From: an uncultured Clostridium sp.
GTDB taxonomy: Bacteria; Bacillota; Clostridia; TANB77; CAG-508
Reading direction: 5' to 3'
Length of the DNA stretch: 64,000 nucleotides
Assembly (NCBI GenBank): GCA_948473335.1
Contig: CAOKXF010000002.1
Coordinates: forward strand, 1 to 64,000
Made by a program: the position numbers and the translations under genes. The notes under the pieces are model-generated. The model did no database searches, was not told the DNA's origin, and saw only the letters and a program-made list of their open reading frames with translations. This document shows positions 9,035-18,270 of this stretch, piece by piece. Numbering within the stretch: position 1 is the stretch's first letter; each line of letters opens with the position of its first letter.

Positions 9035-9771
9035 CTTGCTCTAACTCCTTCCACATTAAATTAAAATATTTACTAAATTTGGGGTTCTCTCTACAGTTCA
9101 ATGGTGTTCTATTTTCTGTTTCAAAATCTATTTTGTGTATTTGTTTTACTGTTGCTGGTCTTGCTGATAATACTATTATTCTATCTGACATGCTTATTGC
9201 TTCTGATATATCATGTGTTACCATTATTGCTGTTATATTTTCGTTTTTTAATATTCTATATATATCATCTGTTACTATTAATCTTGTTTGATAATCTAAT
9301 GCTGAAAATGCTTCGTCTAATAATAATATTTTTGGTCGTATTGCAAGCGTTCTTATTAATGCTACTCTTTGCCTCATTCCTCCTGATAATTGCATTGGAT
9401 ATTTGTCTTTGAATTCATATAGTCCATATTTTTTTAGTAACTCTTCTACATATTTCTTATTTTCTTTTGTATTTATTTTTTGAATCTCTAGTCCTAGTAA
9501 TACATTATTATAAATAGTTCTCCATTCTAATAAATTGTCTTTTTGCAGCATATATCCTATTTTTCCTTCTATGTATATTTCTCCAGATGTTTTGCTTTCT
9601 AATTCTGCTATTATTGATAATAATGTTGATTTTCCACATCCACTTGGACCGTATTATACTTATAAATTCTCCTTCTTCTATGTCAAAGTTGATTTCCTTT
9701 AACGCTTCTATTTCTCCATTTTCTGCTTGATATTTTTTGTATATATTCTTTACTTCTAATATTTTTTTCAT
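9021..9771 (-). pseudogene. ABC transporter ATP-binding protein (SsuB/TauB-like) interrupted by a 1-nt frameshift
   Basis: Two overlapping ORF-track entries (9508-9771 and 9021-9551) are halves of one ATPase. The first begins with a normal N-terminus (KNIYKKYQAENGEIEALKEIN) and reaches GEFISII. One additional base, the G at plus-strand 9651, then shifts the frame. Removing it restores GPSGCGKST, the Walker A motif, continuing to YMLQKDNLLEWRTI. The second half keeps LSGGMRQRVALIRTL (signature), ILLLDEAFSALD (Walker B) and the switch histidine (VTHDI). As read, no functional ATPase would be made without frameshifting. A sequencing or assembly error is an equally good explanation, since the rest is intact and the partner genes look normal. 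Confidence 0.85.
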
Positions 9772-9907
9772 TTTTTATATCATTCCTTTCTCAAATATAC
9801 ATTTGAATAAATAATTGTTTTATTTATTTTTATGTTTCCAATGATTATCTATTATATTTTATGTATATAAATGTCTTTTTGTTATTATTTTGTTTTTATA
9901 CTCACTT

Positions 9908-9946
9908 AAAAAGCAATTCATACTCTTATGAGCTGAATTGCTTTTT
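9908..9946 (-). terminator. Terminator after the acidic membrane protein gene
   Basis: A 13-bp perfect stem (AAAAAGCAATTCA with TGAATTGCTTTTT) encloses a 13-nt loop and provides its own T-run on the minus strand. It lies about 25 nt after the stop at 9970 and separates that gene from the ABC importer operon. Confidence 0.85.
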
Positions 9947-9969
9947 CATAAATAAAATTTTATTCTTTT

Positions 9970-11928
9970 TTAATATTGTATATTTAAAAATGCTTGTATA
10001 TCTAAATTTTCAATTCCTTCTAATGAAGATATTTGAACTGTATATACTTCTTTATCACTTACTGGTGTACATATAAATGTTTCTTTATATTTTTCATCAT
10101 AGTATTCATATGATAATTCTATATAATAAAATGTTCTTCCATTTACTTGTATCGTTTTCTCTTCTGATTTTTCTATATTTTTATAGTATCCACTGTTTTC
10201 AAATGTTTCTACATATGAATCTACCATTGAAGTTAAATATGTGTCTTTATTTGAATAAAAACTTGATACTCCAACTAGTGTGTCTCCCTTACTAAAATTT
10301 TTTGATGTATCTGATGAATATTCTGCTTTATATCCTACAGGTATATTAAATGTTATTGTTTTTTCTTCACTATATGTTTTTATTTGATTTTCACTTGTTG
10401 TTTTGTTTGTGCTACTATTATTGCTACTACTATTACTATTGTTATTAGTTATGTTATTTTTTGTAGTACTATCTAATACATTTTCTAAACTATTTCCTGT
10501 AAATAGTTTTACATATTTTTCTACTAGTTCATATAATTTGCTTCTTTGTAATTTGTTATATGCTTCTTCCATTTCTTGTTCTGTTAAGTTTTCTGTTTCT
10601 ATTGCATCTACTGTATCCATTTCATCTATATCTGTTCCTGTTTCATAGCTACTTTCCAATTTTATTCTTATTTTTCCTACTTGTTGTATTTTTATTTCTA
10701 TATCTGTTTTTGCTGTGTTTTCATTTACTTTTTCTTGTTTTATTGTTCCACTCATAAGTGTCATTCCACTTTGTAATATTTTGAATTTGTATCCTTCTTG
10801 TGTTTTTGTTATTTGTACCTCTGCTACTACTCCATCCGCACTTACATTAATATCAACTCTTACTAAGTCTTGAGAAATTCCTTTTTTATATAATTTTATA
10901 GCAAATTGTGTATCTTCAACTTCTATGTCTTCTAATTCTTCTTTTATTGCTTCTAATTCGTCTTTTATCTGATCCTCATCTATAAAACATTTTGTAAATT
11001 CTTTATTTTCTTTTAAGTTGTCTACTATTGTGCTTATTTCTTTTACTAGCTGTTCTCCTGTCATTTTTAATGTATATTCATCTACACTTACTTCTTTTGA
11101 GTCTATGTCTATCTTTTCTTTGTCCTTACTACAATATTCATCTTTTATTGCTTTTGATAGTTCTTTACTTATTATTGTTAGTGCTTTTGATTGTGTCATT
11201 TCTTCTGCTAATGTTATTTTGTCTGTTTCAAATGCTTCTCTTAGTGCTTGGAATGCTTCTGTATTTGTCATTTCTACTTTTAATACTTTGTTAAAAAATT
11301 GTTCTAATTGCATATATACATTTTCTTTTTTTGCATCTATTAGCATATTCATTTTTATTAAGTCTTCTTTTTCATATGTTGAGTCTATTTTGTATAGTAA
11401 TTGTTGTTGTTCTTTATCCATTTGTATTTCTAAACCAATTTCTGTTTTATTGATTAAATCTAATATGTCATCTATGTATTCTTCTCCTGCATATTCTTTT
11501 ATTTCATCTTCTAATTCTACATTTAGTCCTAATTTTACTTTTGCTTTCATTTTTGTTATTTCTTCTGATGTCTCTGTTAATGATTTTATTCCGTCTTTTA
11601 ATGCTTCTTGATATATTGTTTTTGTGTCTTTATATATTTCAAAGTAATAATATGCACCTAATCCTACAACTACTAAGATTAATATTAATAAACTTATCAA
11701 TATTCCCTTCTTACTTTTCTTTTTTGTTGGTGCTTCTTGTACTGGTTTAAATGTTTCATATTTTTTTGTTTCTTCTTTTTCTTTCTCTGGTACTTTTTCC
11801 TCTTGTTTGTTTTCTTGTATTGTTGGCTCTTGTGTTGTTTTGTTTTCTTGTTGATTTATTTCTACTTTTTCTGTTGGTTTTGTTTCTTCTAGTTCTTCTT
11901 GCTCTTTGTCTTTGTTTTCTTCATCCAT
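9970..11928 (-). CDS. Uncharacterised single-pass membrane protein with large extracellular domain
   Basis: I do not recognise this 652-residue protein. Residues 1-73 are a Glu/Lys/Gln-rich cytosolic region, 74-96 form one transmembrane helix (ISLLILILVVVGLGAYYYF), and about 550 residues follow outside. The first part of the ectodomain is Lys/Glu-rich with alternating strands and helices, somewhat like LolA-type or DUF-type lipid-binding domains, but no family motif is clear. A low-complexity Asn/Ser/Thr stretch (NNNSNSSSNNSSTNKTTS) near 495-515 separates a C-terminal domain of about 130 residues (FNIPVGYKAEYSS, TFYYIELSYEYYDEKY). The gene is monocistronic with its own terminator, and starts behind GGGGGAGATAACGGG. 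Confidence 0.8.
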   Translation of the reverse strand: MDEENKDKEQEELEETKPTEKVEINQQENKTTQEPTIQENKQEEKVPEKEKEETKKYETFKPVQEAPTKKKSKKGILISLLILILVVVGLGAYYYFEIYKDTKTIYQEALKDGIKSLTETSEEITKMKAKVKLGLNVELEDEIKEYAGEEYIDDILDLINKTEIGLEIQMDKEQQQLLYKIDSTYEKEDLIKMNMLIDAKKENVYMQLEQFFNKVLKVEMTNTEAFQALREAFETDKITLAEEMTQSKALTIISKELSKAIKDEYCSKDKEKIDIDSKEVSVDEYTLKMTGEQLVKEISTIVDNLKENKEFTKCFIDEDQIKDELEAIKEELEDIEVEDTQFAIKLYKKGISQDLVRVDINVSADGVVAEVQITKTQEGYKFKILQSGMTLMSGTIKQEKVNENTAKTDIEIKIQQVGKIRIKLESSYETGTDIDEMDTVDAIETENLTEQEMEEAYNKLQRSKLYELVEKYVKLFTGNSLENVLDSTTKNNITNNNSNSSSNNSSTNKTTSENQIKTYSEEKTITFNIPVGYKAEYSSDTSKNFSKGDTLVGVSSFYSNKDTYLTSMVDSYVETFENSGYYKNIEKSEEKTIQVNGRTFYYIELSYEYYDEKYKETFICTPVSDKEVYTVQISSLEGIENLDIQAFLNIQY

Positions 11929-12025
11929 CCCGTTATCTCCCCCTTATTTTCTTATTAAGCAGTTCTTTGCTGTTTACATTTATATCTGTAACTGACTTTT
12001 TCATTTATAATATATTTATGTATAT

Positions 12026-12055
12026 ATTATATATTAAGTTCATATAAAATTTCAA
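12026..12055 (-). promoter_or_regulatory. Putative promoter of the acidic membrane protein gene
   Basis: TTGAAA and TATAAT are separated by 18 nt on the minus strand, about 100 nt before the ATG at 11928. The flanks are very AT-rich, so chance matches are possible. Confidence 0.4.
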
Positions 12056-12086
12056 TACTTTTTCATTTTTATTTCAACATATTAAT

Positions 12087-14642
12087 TTATTCTGTTCTTA
12101 ATGCTTCTACTGGGTCTTTTTTACTTGCCATTCTTGATGGTATTAGTCCTGCAATCATTGTCAATATTACACTTATTGCTACTAATATTAATCCCCCTAC
12201 TATTGGTAGTTGACTTAAATTGCTTACATCTGCAACATTTTTTATTATTATATTTATTGGTATATTTAATAGTATTGTTATTCCTATTCCTAATATTCCA
12301 GCTATTAATCCTACTATTAATGTTTCTGCATTAAATACTCTTGTTACATCTTTTTTTGATGCTCCTATTGCTCTTAATATTCCTATTTCTTTTGTTCTTT
12401 CTAATACTGATATATATGTTATTATTCCTATCATTATACTTGATACTATTAATGATATTGATACAAATGCTATTAATACATAACTTATTATATCTACTAT
12501 TACTGTTACTGAACTCATTAACATTCCTACTAAGTCATTATAGTTTATTACATTGCTTTCATTTCCTGCTTCTCTTTGCTTTTGATTATATTCTGATATT
12601 ATTCTTGCTATATCATCTTTTGCTTCGAAATTTTTTGCATATAAGTATATTCCTGATGGCTTATCTATTTCTACTGAACCTAAATCTTTTAATACACTTT
12701 CATATGTTGATTCTGATTGTTCTTTATATTTTGATACTAGCTCTGCTAGTTGTTCTGCTGGTAATGTCTGTAAATATATTTTTTGTTCTTGTGTTAAATC
12801 TTCTATACTAAATTCTTCATTGCTGAATTCTAATCCTGTTATGACATTTACATTTTGATTTTCTTTTTGTTGTTTTACTATTTCTGTTTCATTTATTTTG
12901 TTTATTACATATTCTTCTAGTTCGTTTGTGTATAGTATACCTCCTAATGAATTTGTTGTTACTGTTGCTTCTTCACTTGGTCTTATTATTCCTACTACTT
13001 TGATTTCTTCTGCTTCTTCTATTTTTTGTTTTAGATATTCTTCATCTTCTCTTCTGTCTATCCACATGTTATTTATCTTTTCATAATAATCTGTATTTAA
13101 TAGTAATTTATATGTTAATCCTACTATCTCATCATATTCATATGTTTTTTGATTTGTTTCTACTGGTTCTCCTTTTACTACTTTATCATACATTTCCTCA
13201 AGTTCTTTTTGGTCTTTTATTCCTAATGCATATAATACATAATCACTTATTTTATTGTCTTTGTCTACTACTATGACTACTTCATTATATTTTTCTGGCA
13301 TTTTTCCTTTTACTACTTCATACATCTTTTCATTTAGTTCTTTGCTGTCTAACATTTCATTCCATACATCACTACTCATTACATTCATCGTACTATTATT
13401 CATGTATCCCATTCCTAGTGTTTCTAATATTGTATTTGGGTTTACTTGGACGATTTCTTTTGTTGTGTCTGGTTTATATAGTTGTAAGTCTAAATCGTAT
13501 TGGTATCCTATTGCCGTGGTATAATTTTTGATTTCACTTTCTTCACTTTCTATGTATTTTTTGAATAGTTCTAAATTGTTTGTTTGAATTTTACTACTCA
13601 TTATTGATAATGTGTCTTCTATCATATCATCTGAATATATTTTGTCTTTACTCCTGTTTTCTTCCTCTTTTTCCTCTGTTGTTCTTTCTGTCATCATTGA
13701 TGTAAGGTCTATTGTCTCTGCTTCTACTGTTATTGGATATGATGTTAATGTTTCTTCTTGTATCCTATCTATATAGTTTTGTACTCCATGTGATATTGAT
13801 AGTATTAATGCTATTCCTATTATTCCTATTGAACCTGCAAATGCTGTTAGTATTGTTCTTCCTTTTTTTGTCATGAGGTTGTTTAGACTTAATGCTAGCG
13901 CTGTGAAAAATGACATATTCGTTTTCTTGTTATTTTCTTTTTTTTCTGTTTTTTCTTTTACTTCTTCATATGGATTTGTATCTCCCAATATATGCCCATC
14001 TTTTAGTTGTATTATTCTTGTAGAGTATTGTTCTGCTAATTCACTGTTATGTGTTACCATTATTACTAATCTGTCTTTTGCTACTTCTTTTAATAATTCC
14101 ATTATTTGTGTACTTGTTTCTGAATCTAATGCTCCTGTTGGTTCATCTGCTAATAAAATGTCTGGGTTGTTTACTAATGCTCTTGCTATCGCTACTCTTT
14201 GCATTTGCCCACCTGATAATTGGTTTGGTTTTTTGCTTATATGGTTTCCTAATCCTACTTTTTGTAATGCTTCTTTTGCTCTCTTTTTCCTTTCTGTTTT
14301 TCCTACCCCTGATAGGGTTAATGCTAATTCTACATTTGATAATATTGTTTGGTGTGGTATTAAATTATAACTTTGGAATACAAATCCTATACTATGGTTC
14401 CTATATGTGTCCCAATCCCTATCTTTATACTTTTTTGTGCTTTTTCCATTTATTATTAAGTCTCCTGTTGTATAATTGTCTAATCCTCCTATTATATTTA
14501 ATAATGTAGTTTTTCCACTTCCTGATGGTCCTAATATTGATACAAATTCGTTCTCTCTAAAATTTATATTTACTTCTTCTAATGCCGTTTGTTTGTATTC
14601 TTGCATTTCATAAATTTTTGTTATCTTTTCTAATTTTAACAT
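12087..14642 (-). CDS. MacB-like ABC transporter: ATPase fused to FtsX-type permease
   Basis: This 851-residue protein joins a LolD/MacB-type ATPase (residues about 1-225) to a FtsX-type permease. The ATPase shows GPSGSGKTTLLN (Walker A), LSGGQMQRVAIARAL (signature), ILLADEPTGALDS (Walker B) and a switch His in MVTHNSE. A first transmembrane helix lies near residue 260 (ILTAFAGSIGIIGIALIL). A large extracellular domain of roughly 430 residues follows, then three helices at the C-terminus with the FtsX signature ERTKEIGILRAIGASKKDV. This is the mechanotransmission class used for peptide or lipid export and for signalling; no partner membrane-fusion protein is adjacent. The start is behind GAGGAGAAAGTTA. 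Firmicute homologues often serve in antimicrobial-peptide resistance, but this one lacks a neighbouring two-component system. Confidence 0.93.
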   Translation of the reverse strand: MLKLEKITKIYEMQEYKQTALEEVNINFRENEFVSILGPSGSGKTTLLNIIGGLDNYTTGDLIINGKSTKKYKDRDWDTYRNHSIGFVFQSYNLIPHQTILSNVELALTLSGVGKTERKKRAKEALQKVGLGNHISKKPNQLSGGQMQRVAIARALVNNPDILLADEPTGALDSETSTQIMELLKEVAKDRLVIMVTHNSELAEQYSTRIIQLKDGHILGDTNPYEEVKEKTEKKENNKKTNMSFFTALALSLNNLMTKKGRTILTAFAGSIGIIGIALILSISHGVQNYIDRIQEETLTSYPITVEAETIDLTSMMTERTTEEKEEENRSKDKIYSDDMIEDTLSIMSSKIQTNNLELFKKYIESEESEIKNYTTAIGYQYDLDLQLYKPDTTKEIVQVNPNTILETLGMGYMNNSTMNVMSSDVWNEMLDSKELNEKMYEVVKGKMPEKYNEVVIVVDKDNKISDYVLYALGIKDQKELEEMYDKVVKGEPVETNQKTYEYDEIVGLTYKLLLNTDYYEKINNMWIDRREDEEYLKQKIEEAEEIKVVGIIRPSEEATVTTNSLGGILYTNELEEYVINKINETEIVKQQKENQNVNVITGLEFSNEEFSIEDLTQEQKIYLQTLPAEQLAELVSKYKEQSESTYESVLKDLGSVEIDKPSGIYLYAKNFEAKDDIARIISEYNQKQREAGNESNVINYNDLVGMLMSSVTVIVDIISYVLIAFVSISLIVSSIMIGIITYISVLERTKEIGILRAIGASKKDVTRVFNAETLIVGLIAGILGIGITILLNIPINIIIKNVADVSNLSQLPIVGGLILVAISVILTMIAGLIPSRMASKKDPVEALRTE

Positions 14643-14730
14643 TAACTTTCTCCTCTTTTCTTTTGTTCCTTATTTTATCACTTTTTGTTTTTCTTTTTCA
14701 ACTTTTTCATGAAAAATTTACATTTCTGTT

Positions 14731-15924
14731 TTAATAGTCAAATTCATCATCTTCTTCTCCCATATCTCTCAGTATTCTATTATAAACCTCAGAACTCCAC
14801 ATTGTCTCTCCTATATCATTTGCTAATATATCTCTTGATTTTCTTCTATTTGGTTTTACTTTTTCTCTTTTTGATATTATATAGTTCATCTTTATTCTTA
14901 ATTTTATAAATTTCTTTATAGTTGCAAATTCTTCATCTGTAAATACTTCTGATATTGACAAATCATCTACCATTGCTAAATCTATATTGTCTCCAATTTC
15001 TTGTGCTAATTTGTTCAATTTGTTAAAATCCTTTCTTTCGAATAATCCTGAATTTATATATTTTGTTTTTTCTCTTTCTATTATTCCATATTGTTTGTTT
15101 GCTTCTTCTATATCTTCTAACAATAGTTCTTCATACTTTACTTTTTTTGCTGAATTTTCTCTTTCAAATGGATTTACTAGTTCTTCTTTTCCTTCACTAA
15201 TATCTCTCATTAGTGTTAACATTTTTAGTCTATATTCTGATATTATTAATTCTTCTATTAATTCATCTCCTAATTGATATGTGAATTCTTCTTTTTGGTC
15301 ACTTATTGTTTGAATATATTTTCTATAACTTTTTATTCTTTTATTATTAACTTCTTTGCCTGTTTTTCCTTCAAAATCTAATTTCATATTGTTGTTTTGC
15401 TTTTTTAGTTCACTTAACCAAAATAAATTATTTACTAACTGAATTTTTTCTATATATACTCCCTCAAATTCTCCATACATTGTTTGCAAATTGAGTACAT
15501 GCATTGTATTTTCTATACTCATCGGTTCTGTTTCATCTTTTTGTGCCACAATCTCTTGCTGATTTATAACTTTTTCAAGTTTTTCACATATTTCATAATA
15601 ATCTTCAATTATTCCATTTATTAATTTTCCTTTTGCACTTTTTTGAATTTTATTTAAATCCATTGATGATAGACTTTGCCCTATTATTCTTAACTCTCTT
15701 TTTTTGGCTTGTATTTTCCCATTTATACTTTCTGCAATTTGTTCTGCTCTTTTGGAATCTGCAAAACTTACATCTTCTTTCTCTTCTTGTTCATTATTTT
15801 CTTCTGTTTCATTCTCATCTTCAACTGGTTCTGTACATGCTTCATAAATTCTTTCAAAAATTCCCTTTTGGTTTGGGTCAACTGGTTCTGTACATAAATC
15901 TACTATTTTTTTAAATAATCCCAT
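14731..15924 (-). CDS. Uncharacterised charged cytosolic protein with duplicated N-terminal motif
   Basis: I do not recognise this 397-residue protein. It has no signal peptide or membrane helix. The N-terminus contains a duplicated motif: GLFKKIVDLCTEPVDPN at residue 2 and GIFERIYEACTEPVEDE near residue 21, each with a Cys followed by TEPV. A Glu/Asn-rich linker follows (residues 40-55), then a long, mainly helical Lys/Glu-rich region likely to form coiled coils. Arg/Lys-rich blocks (KREKVKPNRRKSRD) occur near the C-terminus. AAAGGAG lies before the ATG. It lies 88 nt upstream of the MacB-like gene with no clear terminator between, so co-transcription is possible. Confidence 0.78.
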   Translation of the reverse strand: MGLFKKIVDLCTEPVDPNQKGIFERIYEACTEPVEDENETEENNEQEEKEDVSFADSKRAEQIAESINGKIQAKKRELRIIGQSLSSMDLNKIQKSAKGKLINGIIEDYYEICEKLEKVINQQEIVAQKDETEPMSIENTMHVLNLQTMYGEFEGVYIEKIQLVNNLFWLSELKKQNNNMKLDFEGKTGKEVNNKRIKSYRKYIQTISDQKEEFTYQLGDELIEELIISEYRLKMLTLMRDISEGKEELVNPFERENSAKKVKYEELLLEDIEEANKQYGIIEREKTKYINSGLFERKDFNKLNKLAQEIGDNIDLAMVDDLSISEVFTDEEFATIKKFIKLRIKMNYIISKREKVKPNRRKSRDILANDIGETMWSSEVYNRILRDMGEEDDEFDY

Positions 15925-15939
15925 TTTTATCTCCTTTTA

Positions 15940-16050
15940 TTATATAGTGGCTTTGCCACTTAGAAAATTTATTATCATTTTTCGTATTCTTAGGCTACTA
16001 GAGTGCGAAATCGTGATTACATTTTTTACCACTATATTTTATCATAATTA
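15940..16050 (-). promoter_or_regulatory. Structured 5' leader with mutually exclusive hairpins
   Basis: On the minus strand a distal TATAGTGG (near 16045) can pair with CCACTATA next to the ribosome binding site, while AGTGGCAAAGCCACT forms a competing local hairpin close to the start codon of the 14731-15924 gene. Between them lies GTAATCACGATTTCG, a word also found in the 29.9-kb repeat. This could be a regulatory switch; no known riboswitch consensus was recognised. Confidence 0.35.
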
Positions 16051-16164
16051 TGTGAACTAATCAAGTGTTATTTAACTTTTTATTGTATATGAAACAATAT
16101 AAAACTTTTTAGTTCTTCAACACAAACTTAAAATTACATCTTTCTTATATTCATTTACTAATAT

Positions 16165-16200
16165 AGGGACATCCATTTTCTATAGAAAATAGATGTCCCT
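16165..16200 (-). terminator. Inverted repeat after the substrate-binding/OmpA fusion gene
   Basis: AGGGACATC pairs with GATGTCCCT and the stem extends through ATTTTCT/AGAAAAT with one mismatched pair and a 4-nt loop. It lies about 48 nt after the stop at 16249. It lacks a clean T-run, so the terminator role is likely but not certain. Confidence 0.6.
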
Positions 16201-16248
16201 CTTGAATACTATGAAATATTACTTATACCTATTATTGCCTGTAAAACA

Positions 16249-17973
16249 CTATGCTACTTCGGCTTCTGTTTCACCCTGATAGAATGATATCCTACAGTTT
16301 CTGTTCATTTTGCGCCCTTCTGCAGTTTCATTACTTGCAATAGGCTTATCTCCACCATTTGCAACAATTATGATTCGCTCTTCCTCTATTCCATGAGCGA
16401 CCAAATATTCTTTCGCATGTTGGGCACGTAATCTTGACAATTCATAATCAAATTCTGTACTGACATTTCCAGGAGTTAATGACACATTTCCCTCAATTTT
16501 GATTACCATCCTGTTCAGTATTTTTGCATTTTTTACAAATTCGTCAAGCATTGCTTCGTCTTCTGCCTCATATCCTGGCAAAAACTCTGCAGAATTGGCT
16601 TCAAAAAGCAAATTAGCAGTTTGTGAAACTAATGCTTCTCGGTCAATGATGTTTTCTTTTGCGACAACACCTTTTTCTTCGATAGCATTTTCTTTGTTTT
16701 CCCATTTGTCTGATAAACTTTTTATATATCTGTCATCAAACAAATTGTCTGCATTTTCTGCATTAGTCGCAAATCCCATTTGATTCCAAATTTTACAGAA
16801 GTCTTTGTAAATTCCAGAAGCTATTTCGAATGCTTCTATATTCTTTCTGTATCCTAACTGTTTGGAATCATTTAGCATTCCTTTTATTGTTGCATCATCA
16901 TATGATGAGAAGTCTGGTATTGATTCTCTTATGATTTCATATGAATTATTCATATTTACATCATTATTGATATCATTTACTACCGTTATACAACCATCTA
17001 TGATTTTCTCAACTATCTCAGAATTTTCTTCTGCGAACTCTTTATCTACAACTAATGCATCAATTATGAGATATTCCGCATCTTTGCTGGAAAATAGCAA
17101 GTGACTTTCTTCACTTCGTAATGCAGAAGCTAAGTCCCATGTTGCAACTGCTTCTATCTCTCCATGTACAAATGCATCAACTGCTTCTTGTGTGGAACTG
17201 TATAGCTCAAAGTTCTGTATTGCTGTCTTGACATCCATGCCACTTTGTACATTGTATAACCAAAGTAACATCGCTTCTGACACTGAATTCTTTGCCATTC
17301 CTATTTTAGCATCCTGTAATGATGAAATGGAATTATAGTCTAAGTTCGCTACTATCCCATCTCCGCCAGTAGATGTATCTGTGATATAAGGAATTACTGC
17401 TTCTTTATTTGTGTCTTTTAATTCCTCACAGACCAATGGCATCTTATTTACTGTCAGAAAGAAAAAATCTATTTCTCCATTCTTGAATGCTTCTATGATG
17501 ACATCATCATCGTCTTCGATATCTATGGATACATTGATACCATTTTGATAATAGTATGACCCGACTTCTGTTTCAAGTCCTCCATTTGCTATTATGGCCG
17601 CTGTATATCCAGCAAAGCTATTACATGCTCCTCTGGCAATTACTGGAGAATTCTCCTGTTTTGTTTCTGCATTTTCTTCGCTTTCATTTTTCTCATCTTC
17701 ACTTCCTGATAAAAATGAATATACATCTTCGCTTACAGGATTTTCTCTATCGCCTTCGTTTGTTACTCTTGAACCTTCTTCTGCCTGATTTTCTTGACTG
17801 TCGCCTCCAAATATTTCTTCAATATTCAGTGCTTCTAAAACTCCAGTTTCCTGCAGTTTGTCTTTTATTTCAGGTATGTGCTTGTTTACAAACAGCACAG
17901 ATGCTAATAATGCTAATACCAATCCTAAGGCAACTGGTTTCTTGAGTCTCCGTTTCTGTTTCTTTTCGTTCAT
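16249..17973 (-). CDS. Membrane-anchored substrate-binding protein fused to an OmpA-type C-terminal domain
   Basis: Residues about 13-29 of this 574-residue protein form an N-terminal hydrophobic anchor. A Glu/Asn-rich linker leads to a type-2 solute-binding domain (about 110-400) recognisable by FAGYTAAIIANGGLETEVGSYY and GEIDFFFLTVNKMPL and by the lobe motif IGMAKNSVSEAMLLWLYN. From about residue 440 it has an OmpA-like domain: LLFEANSAEFLPGYE, SRLRAQHAKEYLVAHGI and GRKMNRNCRISF. OmpA-type domains bind peptidoglycan. In Firmicutes such fusions are annotated as phosphate-type binding/OmpA proteins, sometimes beside TelA/XpaC-type genes, none of which is seen here. G+C is visibly higher than in neighbours. 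AAAGGA lies 6 nt before the ATG. A sensor or wall-tethered binding role is inference. Confidence 0.85.
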   Translation of the reverse strand: MNEKKQKRRLKKPVALGLVLALLASVLFVNKHIPEIKDKLQETGVLEALNIEEIFGGDSQENQAEEGSRVTNEGDRENPVSEDVYSFLSGSEDEKNESEENAETKQENSPVIARGACNSFAGYTAAIIANGGLETEVGSYYYQNGINVSIDIEDDDDVIIEAFKNGEIDFFFLTVNKMPLVCEELKDTNKEAVIPYITDTSTGGDGIVANLDYNSISSLQDAKIGMAKNSVSEAMLLWLYNVQSGMDVKTAIQNFELYSSTQEAVDAFVHGEIEAVATWDLASALRSEESHLLFSSKDAEYLIIDALVVDKEFAEENSEIVEKIIDGCITVVNDINNDVNMNNSYEIIRESIPDFSSYDDATIKGMLNDSKQLGYRKNIEAFEIASGIYKDFCKIWNQMGFATNAENADNLFDDRYIKSLSDKWENKENAIEEKGVVAKENIIDREALVSQTANLLFEANSAEFLPGYEAEDEAMLDEFVKNAKILNRMVIKIEGNVSLTPGNVSTEFDYELSRLRAQHAKEYLVAHGIEEERIIIVANGGDKPIASNETAEGRKMNRNCRISFYQGETEAEVA

Positions 17974-18034
17974 TTTTTGTCCTTTCTTTTCTGAATCCGT
18001 TGTTTTTTGCTACTCTTAATCTGTTCATGATTAT

Positions 18035-18136
18035 TTAATTTGGACCATTTGAATAATTTCCTAACAGATTTTTCATAATTTGTACTTCATTTCTTCGCTG
18101 TCTTTTGAAACTTAAGAACCGTTGTATTTTTTCCAT
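18035..18136 (-). CDS. Small ORF (33 aa) upstream of the substrate-binding/OmpA gene
   Basis: This short frame is below the ORF-track limit. It begins with ATG at 18136 just behind GAAAGGAG and ends with TAA at 18035. The product would be basic (KIQRFLSFKRQRRNE) and has no hydrophobic segment. It is placed between a consensus promoter and the 16249-17973 gene, 61 nt before that gene's ATG, so both would be on one transcript. It may be a small regulatory or leader peptide, or a functional small protein. The good ribosome binding site argues that it is translated; function is unknown. Confidence 0.55.
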   Translation of the reverse strand: MEKIQRFLSFKRQRRNEVQIMKNLLGNYSNGPN

Positions 18137-18201
18137 AATACTCCTTTCTTGATTGCATAATATCCTAAGTAGAATATTATTTGTGTTATGTTATCTTACT
18201 T

Positions 18202-18230
18202 ATTATACTTTAATTTTATGATTATGTCAA
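18202..18230 (-). promoter_or_regulatory. Consensus sigma-A promoter for the small ORF and substrate-binding/OmpA gene
   Basis: TTGACA and TATAAT match the consensus exactly and are separated by 17 nt on the minus strand. The transcript would begin near 18195, about 60 nt before the small ORF. Confidence 0.85.
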
Positions 18231-18270
18231 CAAATAGAAGAATATGGGGGAAGTATTAATTTATTATTAC

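Noticed and set aside
9508-9771. Separate 87-aa protein at the start of the importer ATPase
   Set aside because: Its N-terminal half is a normal ABC ATPase start, and the second half becomes ABC sequence again after removing one base, so it is half of a frameshifted gene.
9772-9907. TPP riboswitch upstream of the NMT1-type importer
   Set aside because: None of the conserved TPP-box sequence was found, so a thiamine-precursor role cannot be argued from regulation.
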